10,449 nucleotides of DNA from Trichothermofontia sp037445115. GTDB lineage: Bacteria > Cyanobacteriota > Cyanobacteriia > B231. The stretch covers positions 1-10,449 of the forward strand of contig JBBILC010000155.1 in NCBI GenBank assembly GCA_037445115.1, in the 5' to 3' direction. The stretch's first letter is position 1. Each line of letters starts with the position of its first letter. A program made the translations under genes and the position numbers. The notes under the pieces were generated by a model. The model was not told the origin of the DNA, ran no database searches, and worked only from the letters and a program-made list of their open reading frames with translations. Shown here one piece after another: positions 1 through 6,289 of this stretch.

Positions 1-346
1 ACACGATTAGAGGCTATTTTTTAACACATTTCCTATCATTCAACACTTCTGGAGGCAAGCGGCAGAGCCTCAACCCCTGATAATTGCGTGGATACAATTG
101 CGAATTAGTATTTTCCGAGATATCCACAATTTATGCTGAGTACTTAAAATTAAGATGGAACACAAGTTTTTGCGCGGTAGCCAGGAAACTTCATCAACCC
201 AGGCTTAAATCGCGAAAAAATTCTATCCTAAGGCGGATGACTAGCCATCGCAATATCCTCTAGCAAGCTTCAAAACCAACATAAAACTTCATTGCAATAA
301 TGCTTTAGATCAATCATTCATGAAAAATCAATGAAGACTTATCATT

Positions 347-366
347 TTGATTTCGATCGCGATCAA
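347..366. promoter_or_regulatory. 20-bp imperfect palindrome, possible operator
   Basis: TTGATTTCGATCGCGATCAA is a dyad centred at 356.5: the arms TTGAT/ATCAA and the core CGATCG are symmetric, and two base pairs (352/361 and 353/360) break the symmetry. It covers the -35 zone of the candidate promoter whose TATAAT is at 375-380. Part of the core resembles the HIP1-type GATC-rich sequences common in cyanobacteria, so the symmetry could partly reflect that background. Confidence 0.35.
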
Positions 367-380
367 CAATCTTCTATAAT
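352..380 (+). promoter_or_regulatory. candidate promoter of the NfeD/SPFH operon
   Basis: A perfect -10 box TATAAT lies at 375-380, with a weak -35 candidate TTCGAT at 352-357 (17-bp spacer). Transcription would begin near 387, leaving about 55 nt before the first possible start codon. The poor -35 element and an overlapping palindrome suggest regulator-dependent use, but that is inference. Confidence 0.45.
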
Positions 381-440
381 GGCCATCATACAGTTATTGA
401 TAGTTAGGTAAAAATATAGCCTAAAAATATCGATAGCTGT

Positions 441-983
441 TTGACCGAGAAATCATGGCAACTGGATCTATCGAGTCAAAAAATGATTACGCCGCCCTGG
501 TTTTGGTTTCTGGCAGGGGTCGCTCTCTGCTTGCTTGAGTTTTTCATCAATCGGAAAATCACTCCTGCCTATCGGCTGATTGCCCTAACAATGGGGGTGA
601 GTGCCTGGATCGTTTGGCTGATTCTGTGGCGGGCCTCGATTACCTTAGGCTTTATTTGGGCATACATCATGTATGACGGGATGAGCCTTCAGGTTTTGTA
701 CTGGATAGGACTATCAATGGCATTGATCATCTGGATTCGCCCGATCTTTATGCCCCGTAAGAAAGGGGTAATTTCGAGTAGTGCAGAAGCCATGACGCTG
801 ACGGAAATTCTACCCGGCCAGCGAGGGCGGGTTTTATATGAAGGGAGTTCTTGGCCCGCCACCTGTGAACAGGCCGATGATCCGATCGCGGCGAATCAGA
901 AAGTCTATGTCCTCCGCCGTGAAGGGAATACCTTGATCGTGGTCCCAGAAACCCTTTTCCAAGCATTCATTCATCACCCATAA
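441..983 (+). CDS. NfeD-like membrane protein (short, partner of SPFH protein)
   Basis: Short NfeD-family protein of 180 residues. The N-terminal part is hydrophobic with several membrane segments: one near residues 19-36, then more between about 45 and 105. A soluble C-terminal portion (about 118-176, with a PGQRGRV motif) matches the OB-fold-like NfeD domain, which in the short family members is thought to face the cytosol. NfeD proteins are usually encoded beside SPFH/stomatin proteins and are thought to act with them in membrane microdomains; the gene 11 bp downstream fits this. The frame begins with TTG at 441, but ATG at 483 (residue 15) would give a 166-residue protein that starts just before the first membrane helix, as relatives usually do. 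Neither start has a good Shine-Dalgarno sequence, so the start is unresolved. There is no long serine-protease domain, so this is the short form. Confidence 0.85.
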   Translation: MTEKSWQLDLSSQKMITPPWFWFLAGVALCLLEFFINRKITPAYRLIALTMGVSAWIVWLILWRASITLGFIWAYIMYDGMSLQVLYWIGLSMALIIWIRPIFMPRKKGVISSSAEAMTLTEILPGQRGRVLYEGSSWPATCEQADDPIAANQKVYVLRREGNTLIVVPETLFQAFIHHP

Positions 984-994
984 GCGAGGTTGAA

Positions 995-1975
995 ATGTCC
1001 CAGTTTTTTTTACTGATTTTCCTATTTCTGACGGGTGCCACGACGCTGGGTAGCAGCATTCGGATCATTAAGCAGGGGGAAGAAGCCCTCGTGGAATTCC
1101 TGGGTCGCTATGATGGGCGTAGGCTGGAGCCAGGGCTGAATTTTATCACCCCCTTCCTGTCTCAAATTGCCTGTAAGGAAACCATTCGGGAACAGGTGTT
1201 GGAAATTCCCCCCCAAAATTGTATTACCCGTGACAATGTGTCGATTACAGTTGATGCGGTGGTTTATTGGCGCATTTTAGATCTGGAGCGGGCTTACTAT
1301 AAAGTGCAAAATTTGCAGGCCGCAATGGTGAACTTGGTCTTGACCCAGATTCGGTCTGAGGTGGGGAAATTAGACCTCAATCAAACCTTTACGGCCCGAA
1401 GTGAAGTCAATGAGATCCTCCTGCGGGAACTGGATATTGCCACGGAACCCTGGGGCGTGAAAGTCACCCGGGTGGAACTGCGGGATATTGTGCCGTCTAA
1501 GACAGTGCAAGGGGCGATGGAGTTACAAATGTCGGCGGAGCGTAAAAAGCAGGCGGCCATCCTAACCTCAGAAGGGGAACGGGAAGCTGCCATTAATGTG
1601 GCCAGGGGGGATGCGGAGGCGCAACTCATTGAGACGGAGGCCCAGCAAAAGGCTGCCCTGATGACAGCGGAGACCCAGCGGCGGCGCAAGGTTTTGCAAG
1701 CTAAGGCAACGGCAGAGGCAATGGGCATCATCGCCGAGACCTTAAAACAGGACCCGATGAATGCCAGGGCGCTGCAATTTCTCCTGGCCCAGAGCTATCT
1801 GGAAATGGGAACCAAAATCGGCAGTAGTGACAGTAGCAAGGTGATGTTCCTTGATCCCCGATCGGTGCCCCCAACGATCGCTAGTATGGAAGCGATCGTC
1901 CAGGAGCTTGTCCCGAATGCAGGCGATCGCCACGGGTATGACGCGCCCCCCAGCGATACCCCTAGCCCAGCATAG
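995..1975 (+). CDS. SPFH/stomatin-family protein (QmcA/paraslipin type)
   Basis: A 326-residue SPFH (stomatin, prohibitin, flotillin, HflK/C) protein. It has one N-terminal membrane segment (about 2-20), then the SPFH domain (about 22-190) with the typical RIIKQGEEALVEFLGRY start and the PWGVKVTRVELRDI segment. A long Ala/Glu-rich coiled coil (about 180-250) drives oligomerisation in this family. The C-terminal region (LAQSYLEMG..IGSS.SSKV) closely resembles Escherichia coli QmcA, whose gene also neighbours an NfeD gene. Such proteins form large membrane-anchored assemblies thought to organise membrane domains or restrain FtsH-type proteolysis; the exact role here is inference. The ATG at 995 is preceded by GAGGT (986-990), a good ribosome-binding site, 11 bp after the NfeD stop, so the two genes are almost certainly cotranscribed. 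The extreme C-terminus is Pro/Ser/Asp-rich. Confidence 0.92.
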   Translation: MSQFFLLIFLFLTGATTLGSSIRIIKQGEEALVEFLGRYDGRRLEPGLNFITPFLSQIACKETIREQVLEIPPQNCITRDNVSITVDAVVYWRILDLERAYYKVQNLQAAMVNLVLTQIRSEVGKLDLNQTFTARSEVNEILLRELDIATEPWGVKVTRVELRDIVPSKTVQGAMELQMSAERKKQAAILTSEGEREAAINVARGDAEAQLIETEAQQKAALMTAETQRRRKVLQAKATAEAMGIIAETLKQDPMNARALQFLLAQSYLEMGTKIGSSDSSKVMFLDPRSVPPTIASMEAIVQELVPNAGDRHGYDAPPSDTPSPA

Positions 1976-2041
1976 CCTTGCCCCATGTCTGGCATTCAAT
2001 ACCCCAGTTTTGGCGTTGGGGGTGGAATCGCTCTAGGACAA

Positions 2042-2079
2042 AGCCAAAGGGGCTGAATGCGAACACTCAACCCCTGGCT
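2042..2079. terminator. hairpin between the SPFH gene and tRNA-fMet, possible terminator
   Basis: AGCC (2042-2045) pairs with GGCT (2076-2079). After a two-base bulge, AGGGG (2048-2052) pairs with CCCCT (2071-2075), and after a C/A mismatch TGA (2054-2056) pairs with TCA (2067-2069), leaving a 10-nt loop. The hairpin sits between the ends of two convergent transcripts, the SPFH operon (+) and the tRNA (-), where a bidirectional terminator would be expected. There is no clear U-tract on either side, which is common for cyanobacterial terminators but lowers confidence. Confidence 0.45.
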
Positions 2080-2096
2080 GGATATTTAGATTTAGT

Positions 2097-2173
<77 letters not shown>

Positions 2174-2185
2174 TCGTGCTTTCCC

Positions 2186-2213
2186 AGTATAGTCGATTCT
2201 TCCCCAATGGCAA
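2186..2213 (-). promoter_or_regulatory. promoter of tRNA-fMet
   Basis: On the minus strand TTGCCA (2213-2208) is followed after 16 bp by TATACT (2191-2186), a good sigma-70-type pair. The predicted transcription start lies near 2179, only a few bases before the mature tRNA 5' end at 2173. The tRNA therefore appears to have its own promoter although it lies 121 bp downstream of the five-gene minus-strand cluster. Confidence 0.6.
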
Positions 2214-2294
2214 GGCCCCCAGTCAAATTTTCCCATTGAGTTAAATTGCACCCCAGGGCGTCATGATTCAGTTCCCAGGATGGCGTCACCTACC

Positions 2295-2555
2295 CTAATC
2301 CGGTTCTGCCCGTGTCAGGTCCTCAATCTCGGCCACGAGCAAGTCTTGGAAGGACGCATCACAGTGGATATGTAAATGCACGACTGAGGCCAGCAACTCG
2401 GACAAGATTTCCACCTGTTGCTGGGGCGTGAGGTGGGGGAGCCGCAATTGGTTGATCAGGGCAGCCACCTGCTGACTTTCCTCCCCCAGTTCCGTGATCA
2501 GGGCGCTGAGGGTGTCGTTATGGGTGGGAATGGGACGATCGCTCATCTGCATCAT
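2295..2555 (-). CDS. small helical protein of unknown function, coupled to ATPase 2
   Basis: An 86-residue protein that I do not recognise. It is predicted to be mostly alpha-helical, with helices at about residues 14-38 and 43-62 and a C-terminal acidic helix (DLLVAEIEDLTRAEPD). It is acidic overall, with a His-rich stretch (HLHIHCD, about 60-66) and no membrane segment or signal peptide. The frame is open further upstream to 2579, but ATG at 2555 is preferred: it overlaps the stop codon of the upstream ATPase gene as ATGA, and GGAG lies 8 nt before it. A further ATG at 2546 is possible. The 4-bp overlap implies translational coupling and a partner role for the ATPase, for example as a regulator or stoichiometric subunit; that is inference. 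It is the last protein gene of the minus-strand cluster. Confidence 0.7.
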   Translation of the reverse strand: MMQMSDRPIPTHNDTLSALITELGEESQQVAALINQLRLPHLTPQQQVEILSELLASVVHLHIHCDASFQDLLVAEIEDLTRAEPD

Positions 2556-4192
2556 CGCCGGGACTCCAAGCGTTGGCAAAGCTGCTGAATACTTTTTTCA
2601 AAGGCGTGAATACTCATTTGCCAGTGTGCGATCAGATTCCAGTTGGGATGGGGCTTGTGTTGTTCCTGGGCAATTTTCGTTTGGTGATCAGCGATCCGCT
2701 GCACCAAACTCTGAATAGCAGGGTGTTGAAGCACAGACGCGGCTATGTTAGGGGGGAGTTCGGTTGCCGGTTCCGATAGCGGTAGCGGCGGTGCGAACAT
2801 AGCGACTCGGATGGGATCGACCAACCCCAGTCGCTGGTAAAGTGCCCGTGCTCGATCGCGACGCTGAGTTTCCCAATAAGCATTGGCCAGATCAAATAAA
2901 CTACTGAAATGGTTGGGATTATGGCTGAGCGCTTGTTCATAGGCCGCGATCGCCGCCGTCAGATTGCCCGATTGGTAGAGTTGACTGGCTTCCCCATAGA
3001 GACGCTGGGCCTGGGGATCAAGTTTCTCCAGTTCTAGAATTTCGTCCCGCAGAGGATAGCGCTTCACGAGCCAACGGCGAACAAGATCGATCGTCACGTC
3101 ATAAACATGGCGGGGATGGGCCGAGGGCAGCAAGGCGGGTTCTCGGATAAAATGCCACTCCAGAAGACGTAAACCAGCTTGATAGAGGGTTTCCGTCAGT
3201 TCCACGCCATGATGCTGCAACAGCGTCAGAATATCCGTCGCTAGCTGGGGTGCTTCCGCCCGTTGCCGTTGGGATTCGGCCACTGCCGACAGGACGACCC
3301 GCTCTGGGATCGGTAAGCCATCCCGGAACCAGGCCAAGCCCCCTTCCCCAATCTCGATCGCCCGCTCAATGACCGCTTCAACATCTACACGATGCACCTG
3401 CCACTGTTGCCGCTCCCTGGCCTGGGTAAAAACGGCAAAACAGAGCACTTGGGTGAAATAGGGATGGCCAGCGGTCAATTCGAGGATGGCCGCTAGGGCG
3501 TCGGCGTGATAGTGGAGAACGCCCTTGGCCGGTTCTGTAATCAGATGATAAGTCGGCTCCGGCTTGAGTAACCCCACCTCCTGGTAGGGAGCTTCCCGGA
3601 ATAGGTTGAGCAAGTTCGGCAGATCGTTGAGCCGCCGCCCTACCACGGGGATGATAAAGAGGGACTCATGGCGATCGACGACCTCATGCAAGTAGGGGAA
3701 AAACTGCTCCACAGCAGTCCCCGGCCCGTTGCTGTGCAAGACATCAAATTCATCCAGGAGCAACACCAGCTTTTTCCCCGCAAGGACTCGATAAACCTGG
3801 GGTAAAAAGAGCTCAGCAAATACTTGATACCGCTGTTGAAACGCTGCCTTATCCGGTAGTGCCACCTGGTCAGGTGCGAAATCGAGTTCCGCCAGAATTT
3901 CGCCCGCCAGCACATGGAGAACCTCGGCTAAGGGCTTATCTCCCTGCCCTTCCAGGGACAAGGAAACAAAAACAAAGTCTGGCAGTCTGACAAAGTTAGG
4001 AATTTGGGACAGCACGGATGACTTGCCGATCCGCCGCTGGCCGTGGAGCAGAATGACCTTCGCCTGTTTCGCTAAATTATCGGCGACAAATTGGAAGAGG
4101 TCCTCCCGTCCAAAGAATAGCTCTGGCTCGTAAATAGGCCGACCAATAATGTAGGGATTTTCTTTGATGAGTGCTGTGGTTGGAGATGCCAT
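2552..4192 (-). CDS. STAND/AAA-like ATPase with winged-helix-like region and C-terminal TPR (ATPase 2)
   Basis: A 546-residue P-loop ATPase of the AAA_16/ORC-like or STAND type. An N-terminal signature (ENPYIIGRP, 11-19; FFGRED, 26-31) precedes Walker A GQRRIGKS (51-58). Walker B is LVLLLDEFD (142-150), a sensor-1-like strand ends in VVGRR (183-187), and a GHP motif lies at 242-244. Residues about 291-378 resemble a winged helix. A tetratricopeptide region follows (about 396-462, with YQSGNLTAAIAAYEQAL and the next NHFSSLFDLANAYWETQ), and the last 80 residues are helical. The catalytic Lys57, Asp147 and Glu148 are all present, so ATP hydrolysis is likely. The ATG at 4192 has AGGA 8 nt upstream. 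The gene lies 98 bp downstream of a second, related ATPase and overlaps the small gene after it. Relatives act as nucleotide-driven switches or scaffolds in signalling; the substrate or partner here cannot be read from sequence. Confidence 0.85.
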   Translation of the reverse strand: MASPTTALIKENPYIIGRPIYEPELFFGREDLFQFVADNLAKQAKVILLHGQRRIGKSSVLSQIPNFVRLPDFVFVSLSLEGQGDKPLAEVLHVLAGEILAELDFAPDQVALPDKAAFQQRYQVFAELFLPQVYRVLAGKKLVLLLDEFDVLHSNGPGTAVEQFFPYLHEVVDRHESLFIIPVVGRRLNDLPNLLNLFREAPYQEVGLLKPEPTYHLITEPAKGVLHYHADALAAILELTAGHPYFTQVLCFAVFTQARERQQWQVHRVDVEAVIERAIEIGEGGLAWFRDGLPIPERVVLSAVAESQRQRAEAPQLATDILTLLQHHGVELTETLYQAGLRLLEWHFIREPALLPSAHPRHVYDVTIDLVRRWLVKRYPLRDEILELEKLDPQAQRLYGEASQLYQSGNLTAAIAAYEQALSHNPNHFSSLFDLANAYWETQRRDRARALYQRLGLVDPIRVAMFAPPLPLSEPATELPPNIAASVLQHPAIQSLVQRIADHQTKIAQEQHKPHPNWNLIAHWQMSIHAFEKSIQQLCQRLESRR

Positions 4193-4242
4193 ATCGGATA
4201 TCCTGAATCCTCAAACCCTTACCCTGGAGATATGGTGAATGA

Positions 4243-4260
4243 CCCACGGTTGCCTGTGGG
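4243..4260. other. hairpin in the spacer between the two ATPase genes
   Basis: CCCACGG (4243-4249) pairs with CCTGTGG-type sequence (4254-4260) in seven consecutive pairs, including one G-U, around a four-base loop. It sits in the 98-bp spacer between the two minus-strand ATPase genes. With no U-tract on the minus strand it is more likely an RNA-processing or stability element, or an attenuator, than a full terminator. Confidence 0.35.
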
Positions 4261-4290
4261 GCTGATCAATCATCAAAGCACCCCGATGAA

Positions 4291-5577
4291 TTAGGCTTTC
4301 AACAAGCGCACAATCCATTCGATGAGCGATCGCACGGCTTCTCGCTGCTGCCATACCTGTCGGATGACGGCCTGCACCTGCTCGACCTGATCGCGACTCA
4401 TCAGGTTAAGCAAGACCCGCTCGCGCCCCGCCAGGATGGCTTCGTCACTGTTTTCGAGTTCCTGAATCACCCACCATTCCATCATAGAGGATGCAAAGGC
4501 ATAGGCCGTCTCGGCGGGCGGGCTGAGGGGTTTGATGACCCCCCGTTCCTCTAGATCGATCAGTTCGCGGCGGCGCTGGCTCAAGATGAGGTCAATGCCA
4601 TTAAGGCGGTAGCTGTCGCGTTGGTTGAGCCGCCCCTGGAGGCGCAGCAGCGCAATCAGCATCATCAAGACGCGCTCCGCTTCAGTGGAGAAGTCCCAGG
4701 TGTTTTTGAAAAAATGTTCGGTCCGGCTTTCAAAGTCGCGGGCAAAGGCTTCGATATCGGGGATTTGCCCCGCCTGAAGCGTGTTGTAGAGTAAATACCC
4801 CGCCTGTTGGAGTAGGGCCGGGTGGCCATTGGTGATTTCCAACACTCCCGCCTTGAGGGACGGGACGATCGGCATAAACAAGGGCGAATCCACTTGGAAA
4901 AAGTGGGTTTCGACTTCCTGAGCGGAGAAAGGCCGCAGGGGTTGGAAGAGGTAGTGGTTATACCAGGGGGAGCCACTGGGGGGCAGAGGTGGACCCAATT
5001 CGGTCAGCCGTCGGAAGGAGGTGACGATCGTGGCCAAATAGCGACTTTCCCGACTGTGGACCGCCAGGTTACGAAACTCGCTCAGGAAGGTGAGCATTTC
5101 AGTTTCGCTGTAGTCCGCATGGGCACGCAGGGCATAGTCGTAGTCGTCGATTAACAGCAATAAAAAGCGATCGCGCTGACCGATAGTCTTCAACACTTTA
5201 CGCAAATCGCCCTTGGTGATCGGGGTGTCCCCTTGCAGCATTGCCCCCACCTCAGCCGCCAGATCGGGGTCGGCATCAACTTCCTCCTGGAGGGCGACTA
5301 GAATTTCCCGGAAAAAGCGCGGGGACGTAAACGGGTTAATATCGGTGCAATTAATGTAAACAATGCAGGCTTTATCCATCGCCTGCCCCTGTTGTTGCCA
5401 AATTTCTGGACACAGGAACAGCTTTAACAGGGAAGATTTGCCCATCCCAGAACTGCCGTAGAAAGCAGCATGGGCACGCTTACTAATTTGGTCAAAGGCA
5501 ATCTTAATTTCAGTCGAACGTCCAATAAAATAGTCGCTGGGGGTGGGTCCACCCACAAAAAACGGATTAGGAGCCAC
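4291..5577 (-). CDS. STAND/AAA-like ATPase with winged-helix-like region (ATPase 1)
   Basis: A 428-residue P-loop ATPase related in architecture to its downstream neighbour. The N-terminal signature PNPFFVGGP (3-11) and YFIGR (16-20) precede Walker A GSSGMGKS (41-48). Walker B is FLLLLIDDYD (138-147), with Asp-Asp where ATPase 2 has Asp-Glu. A sensor-like strand ends in TSFRR (186-190) and a GHP motif lies at 251-253. Residues about 297-372 look like a winged helix, and the C-terminus is a helical tail with no TPR. The Asp-Asp Walker B is typical of STAND NTPases, which often act as switches rather than fast hydrolases. The start is GTG at 5577, supported by GAGG six nt upstream. It lies 62 bp after the cyclic-nucleotide-binding gene, so cotranscription is likely. 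It has no membrane segment and should be cytosolic. Its partner is unknown. Confidence 0.85.
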   Translation of the reverse strand: MAPNPFFVGGPTPSDYFIGRSTEIKIAFDQISKRAHAAFYGSSGMGKSSLLKLFLCPEIWQQQGQAMDKACIVYINCTDINPFTSPRFFREILVALQEEVDADPDLAAEVGAMLQGDTPITKGDLRKVLKTIGQRDRFLLLLIDDYDYALRAHADYSETEMLTFLSEFRNLAVHSRESRYLATIVTSFRRLTELGPPLPPSGSPWYNHYLFQPLRPFSAQEVETHFFQVDSPLFMPIVPSLKAGVLEITNGHPALLQQAGYLLYNTLQAGQIPDIEAFARDFESRTEHFFKNTWDFSTEAERVLMMLIALLRLQGRLNQRDSYRLNGIDLILSQRRRELIDLEERGVIKPLSPPAETAYAFASSMMEWWVIQELENSDEAILAGRERVLLNLMSRDQVEQVQAVIRQVWQQREAVRSLIEWIVRLLKA

Positions 5578-5639
5578 GATTTGCCTCTAGCCTGATATCA
5601 CGATCGGGGTTGGCTGATAATCCCAGTGTAACGAACCCG

Positions 5640-6161
5640 CTAGCGCCGGGTGGGACCTAAATCGGAGAGACGGCTATCCGGCGCGATCTCTCCTTGGGTT
5701 TCGTAGAAGGCCATGACCCGCTGGTGCATGAGATCCTTGGCTTTGAGCTTTTGGTTCAACTCGCGAATGCGGGATGATAGGAGACGAATAATGTTAATGG
5801 CAATGCCGGGGGTTTCCTCGATCGCTTCATACAATTGCTGCTGATTCAGGGTGAGGCACTCGCAGCGGCTCAGGGTGGTCACCGAGGCCGATCGCGGTTC
5901 CGCATCAAAGACCGACATTTCCCCAAAGCAAGCCCCTGGGGTTAACTGGGCCAACTCTTCCTTCCCCGTGTGGACCGATACCCGCCCGGAAACGACAATA
6001 TACAGCGATCGCCCCTCCTGTCCCTCGGCAAAGATGGTGTAATTGGCTGGGAACTCGACTTCCTCCATGACCGCAGCCAACTTCACGAGAAAATCATCTC
6101 GCAGTTCCTTAAAGACAGGAACACCTCTGACAAAGAGGAGACGGTCAACGTGGGTTAACAT
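5640..6161 (-). CDS. single-domain cyclic-nucleotide-binding protein (no HTH)
   Basis: A 173-residue protein made almost entirely of one CRP-type cyclic-nucleotide-binding domain (about 10-125). The phosphate-binding cassette FGEMSVFDAEPRSASV (79-94) keeps the residues that contact the cyclic phosphate in CRP: Glu81, Arg90 and Ser91. Binding of cAMP or cGMP is therefore plausible. A helix follows (about 120-160), but there is no helix-turn-helix, so it is not a classical transcription factor and probably signals through protein contacts. The ATG at 6161 is firm: an in-frame TGA lies just upstream (6170-6168). Within 25 bp upstream there is a tandem 12-bp duplication. It precedes the two ATPase genes at 62 bp, suggesting that it supplies a second-messenger input to them (inference). 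Confidence 0.9.
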   Translation of the reverse strand: MLTHVDRLLFVRGVPVFKELRDDFLVKLAAVMEEVEFPANYTIFAEGQEGRSLYIVVSGRVSVHTGKEELAQLTPGACFGEMSVFDAEPRSASVTTLSRCECLTLNQQQLYEAIEETPGIAINIIRLLSSRIRELNQKLKAKDLMHQRVMAFYETQGEIAPDSRLSDLGPTRR

Positions 6162-6186
6162 ATCCGTTCACGACATCCGTTCACGA
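6162..6186. repeat. tandem 12-bp repeat at the start of the cyclic-nucleotide-binding gene
   Basis: ATCCGTTCACGA occurs twice without a mismatch (6162-6173 and 6175-6186), with a period of 13 bp, directly against the start codon at 6161. On the coding (minus) strand each copy reads TCGTGAACGGAT. The junction creates a two-codon reading frame ATG-TCG-TGA (6176-6168) just before the true start. Confidence 0.8.
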
Positions 6187-6206
6187 GCGCCACAGCACGC
6201 ATCTGC

Positions 6207-6235
6207 TTTATACCTAGTCTGCCCGCAAATGACCA
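6207..6235 (-). promoter_or_regulatory. weak candidate promoter before the cyclic-nucleotide-binding gene
   Basis: On the minus strand TGGTCA (6235-6230) and TATAAA (6212-6207) are separated by 17 bp, placing a possible start about 40 bp before the ATG. The match to consensus is partial. If it is used, the four downstream genes can be expressed independently of the kinase. Confidence 0.3.
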
Positions 6236-6250
6236 TAACAGAGATACACC

Positions 6251-6275
6251 AAAACCGATAGTCATCGCTGATCGG
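6251..6275 (-). terminator. weak candidate terminator after the histidine kinase gene
   Basis: On the minus strand CCGAT (6275-6271) pairs with ATCGG (6259-6255) around an 11-nt loop and is followed at once by TTTT (6254-6251). It lies 15 bp after the kinase stop codon. The stem is short, so termination would be partial at best. Confidence 0.3.
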
Positions 6276-6289
6276 AGAGGCTGAGGCGA

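Larger units (their letters stand above)
1..440. other. AT-rich upstream region without a recognisable gene
   Basis: No coding region is supported in this 440-bp leader of the NfeD/SPFH operon. It is markedly richer in A+T than the rest of the window. Two structures are visible. The first is an inverted repeat GTGGATA (88-94) / TATCCAC (121-127); its arms can be extended by AATT (82-85 and 128-131) across a two-base bulge, giving a hairpin with a 26-nt loop. The second is a promoter-like segment at about 347-380, described separately. I see no tRNA and no insertion-sequence end. Confidence 0.6.

Noticed and set aside
1381..1731. 116-codon minus-strand open frame inside the SPFH gene
   Set aside because: Its Ser/Ala/Arg-rich translation is the expected antisense of an Ala/Glu-rich coiled coil; no family resemblance.
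2205..2238. CAATGG / CCATTG inverted repeat upstream of the tRNA
   Set aside because: Only six-base arms with a 22-bp gap, overlapping the tRNA -35 element; probably chance.
4822..5154. 110-codon plus-strand open frame opposite ATPase 1
   Set aside because: It is antisense to a strongly supported ATPase, has no recognisable domain and no ribosome-binding site.
5640..6161. CRP/FNR-type transcription factor
   Set aside because: The protein ends about 50 residues after the nucleotide-binding domain and has no helix-turn-helix.
2295..6161. Known anti-phage STAND (Avs-type) defence system
   Set aside because: The ATPases lack a visible nuclease, protease or TIR effector and a large sensor-repeat domain, and no mobile-element genes surround them; kept only as a remote possibility.
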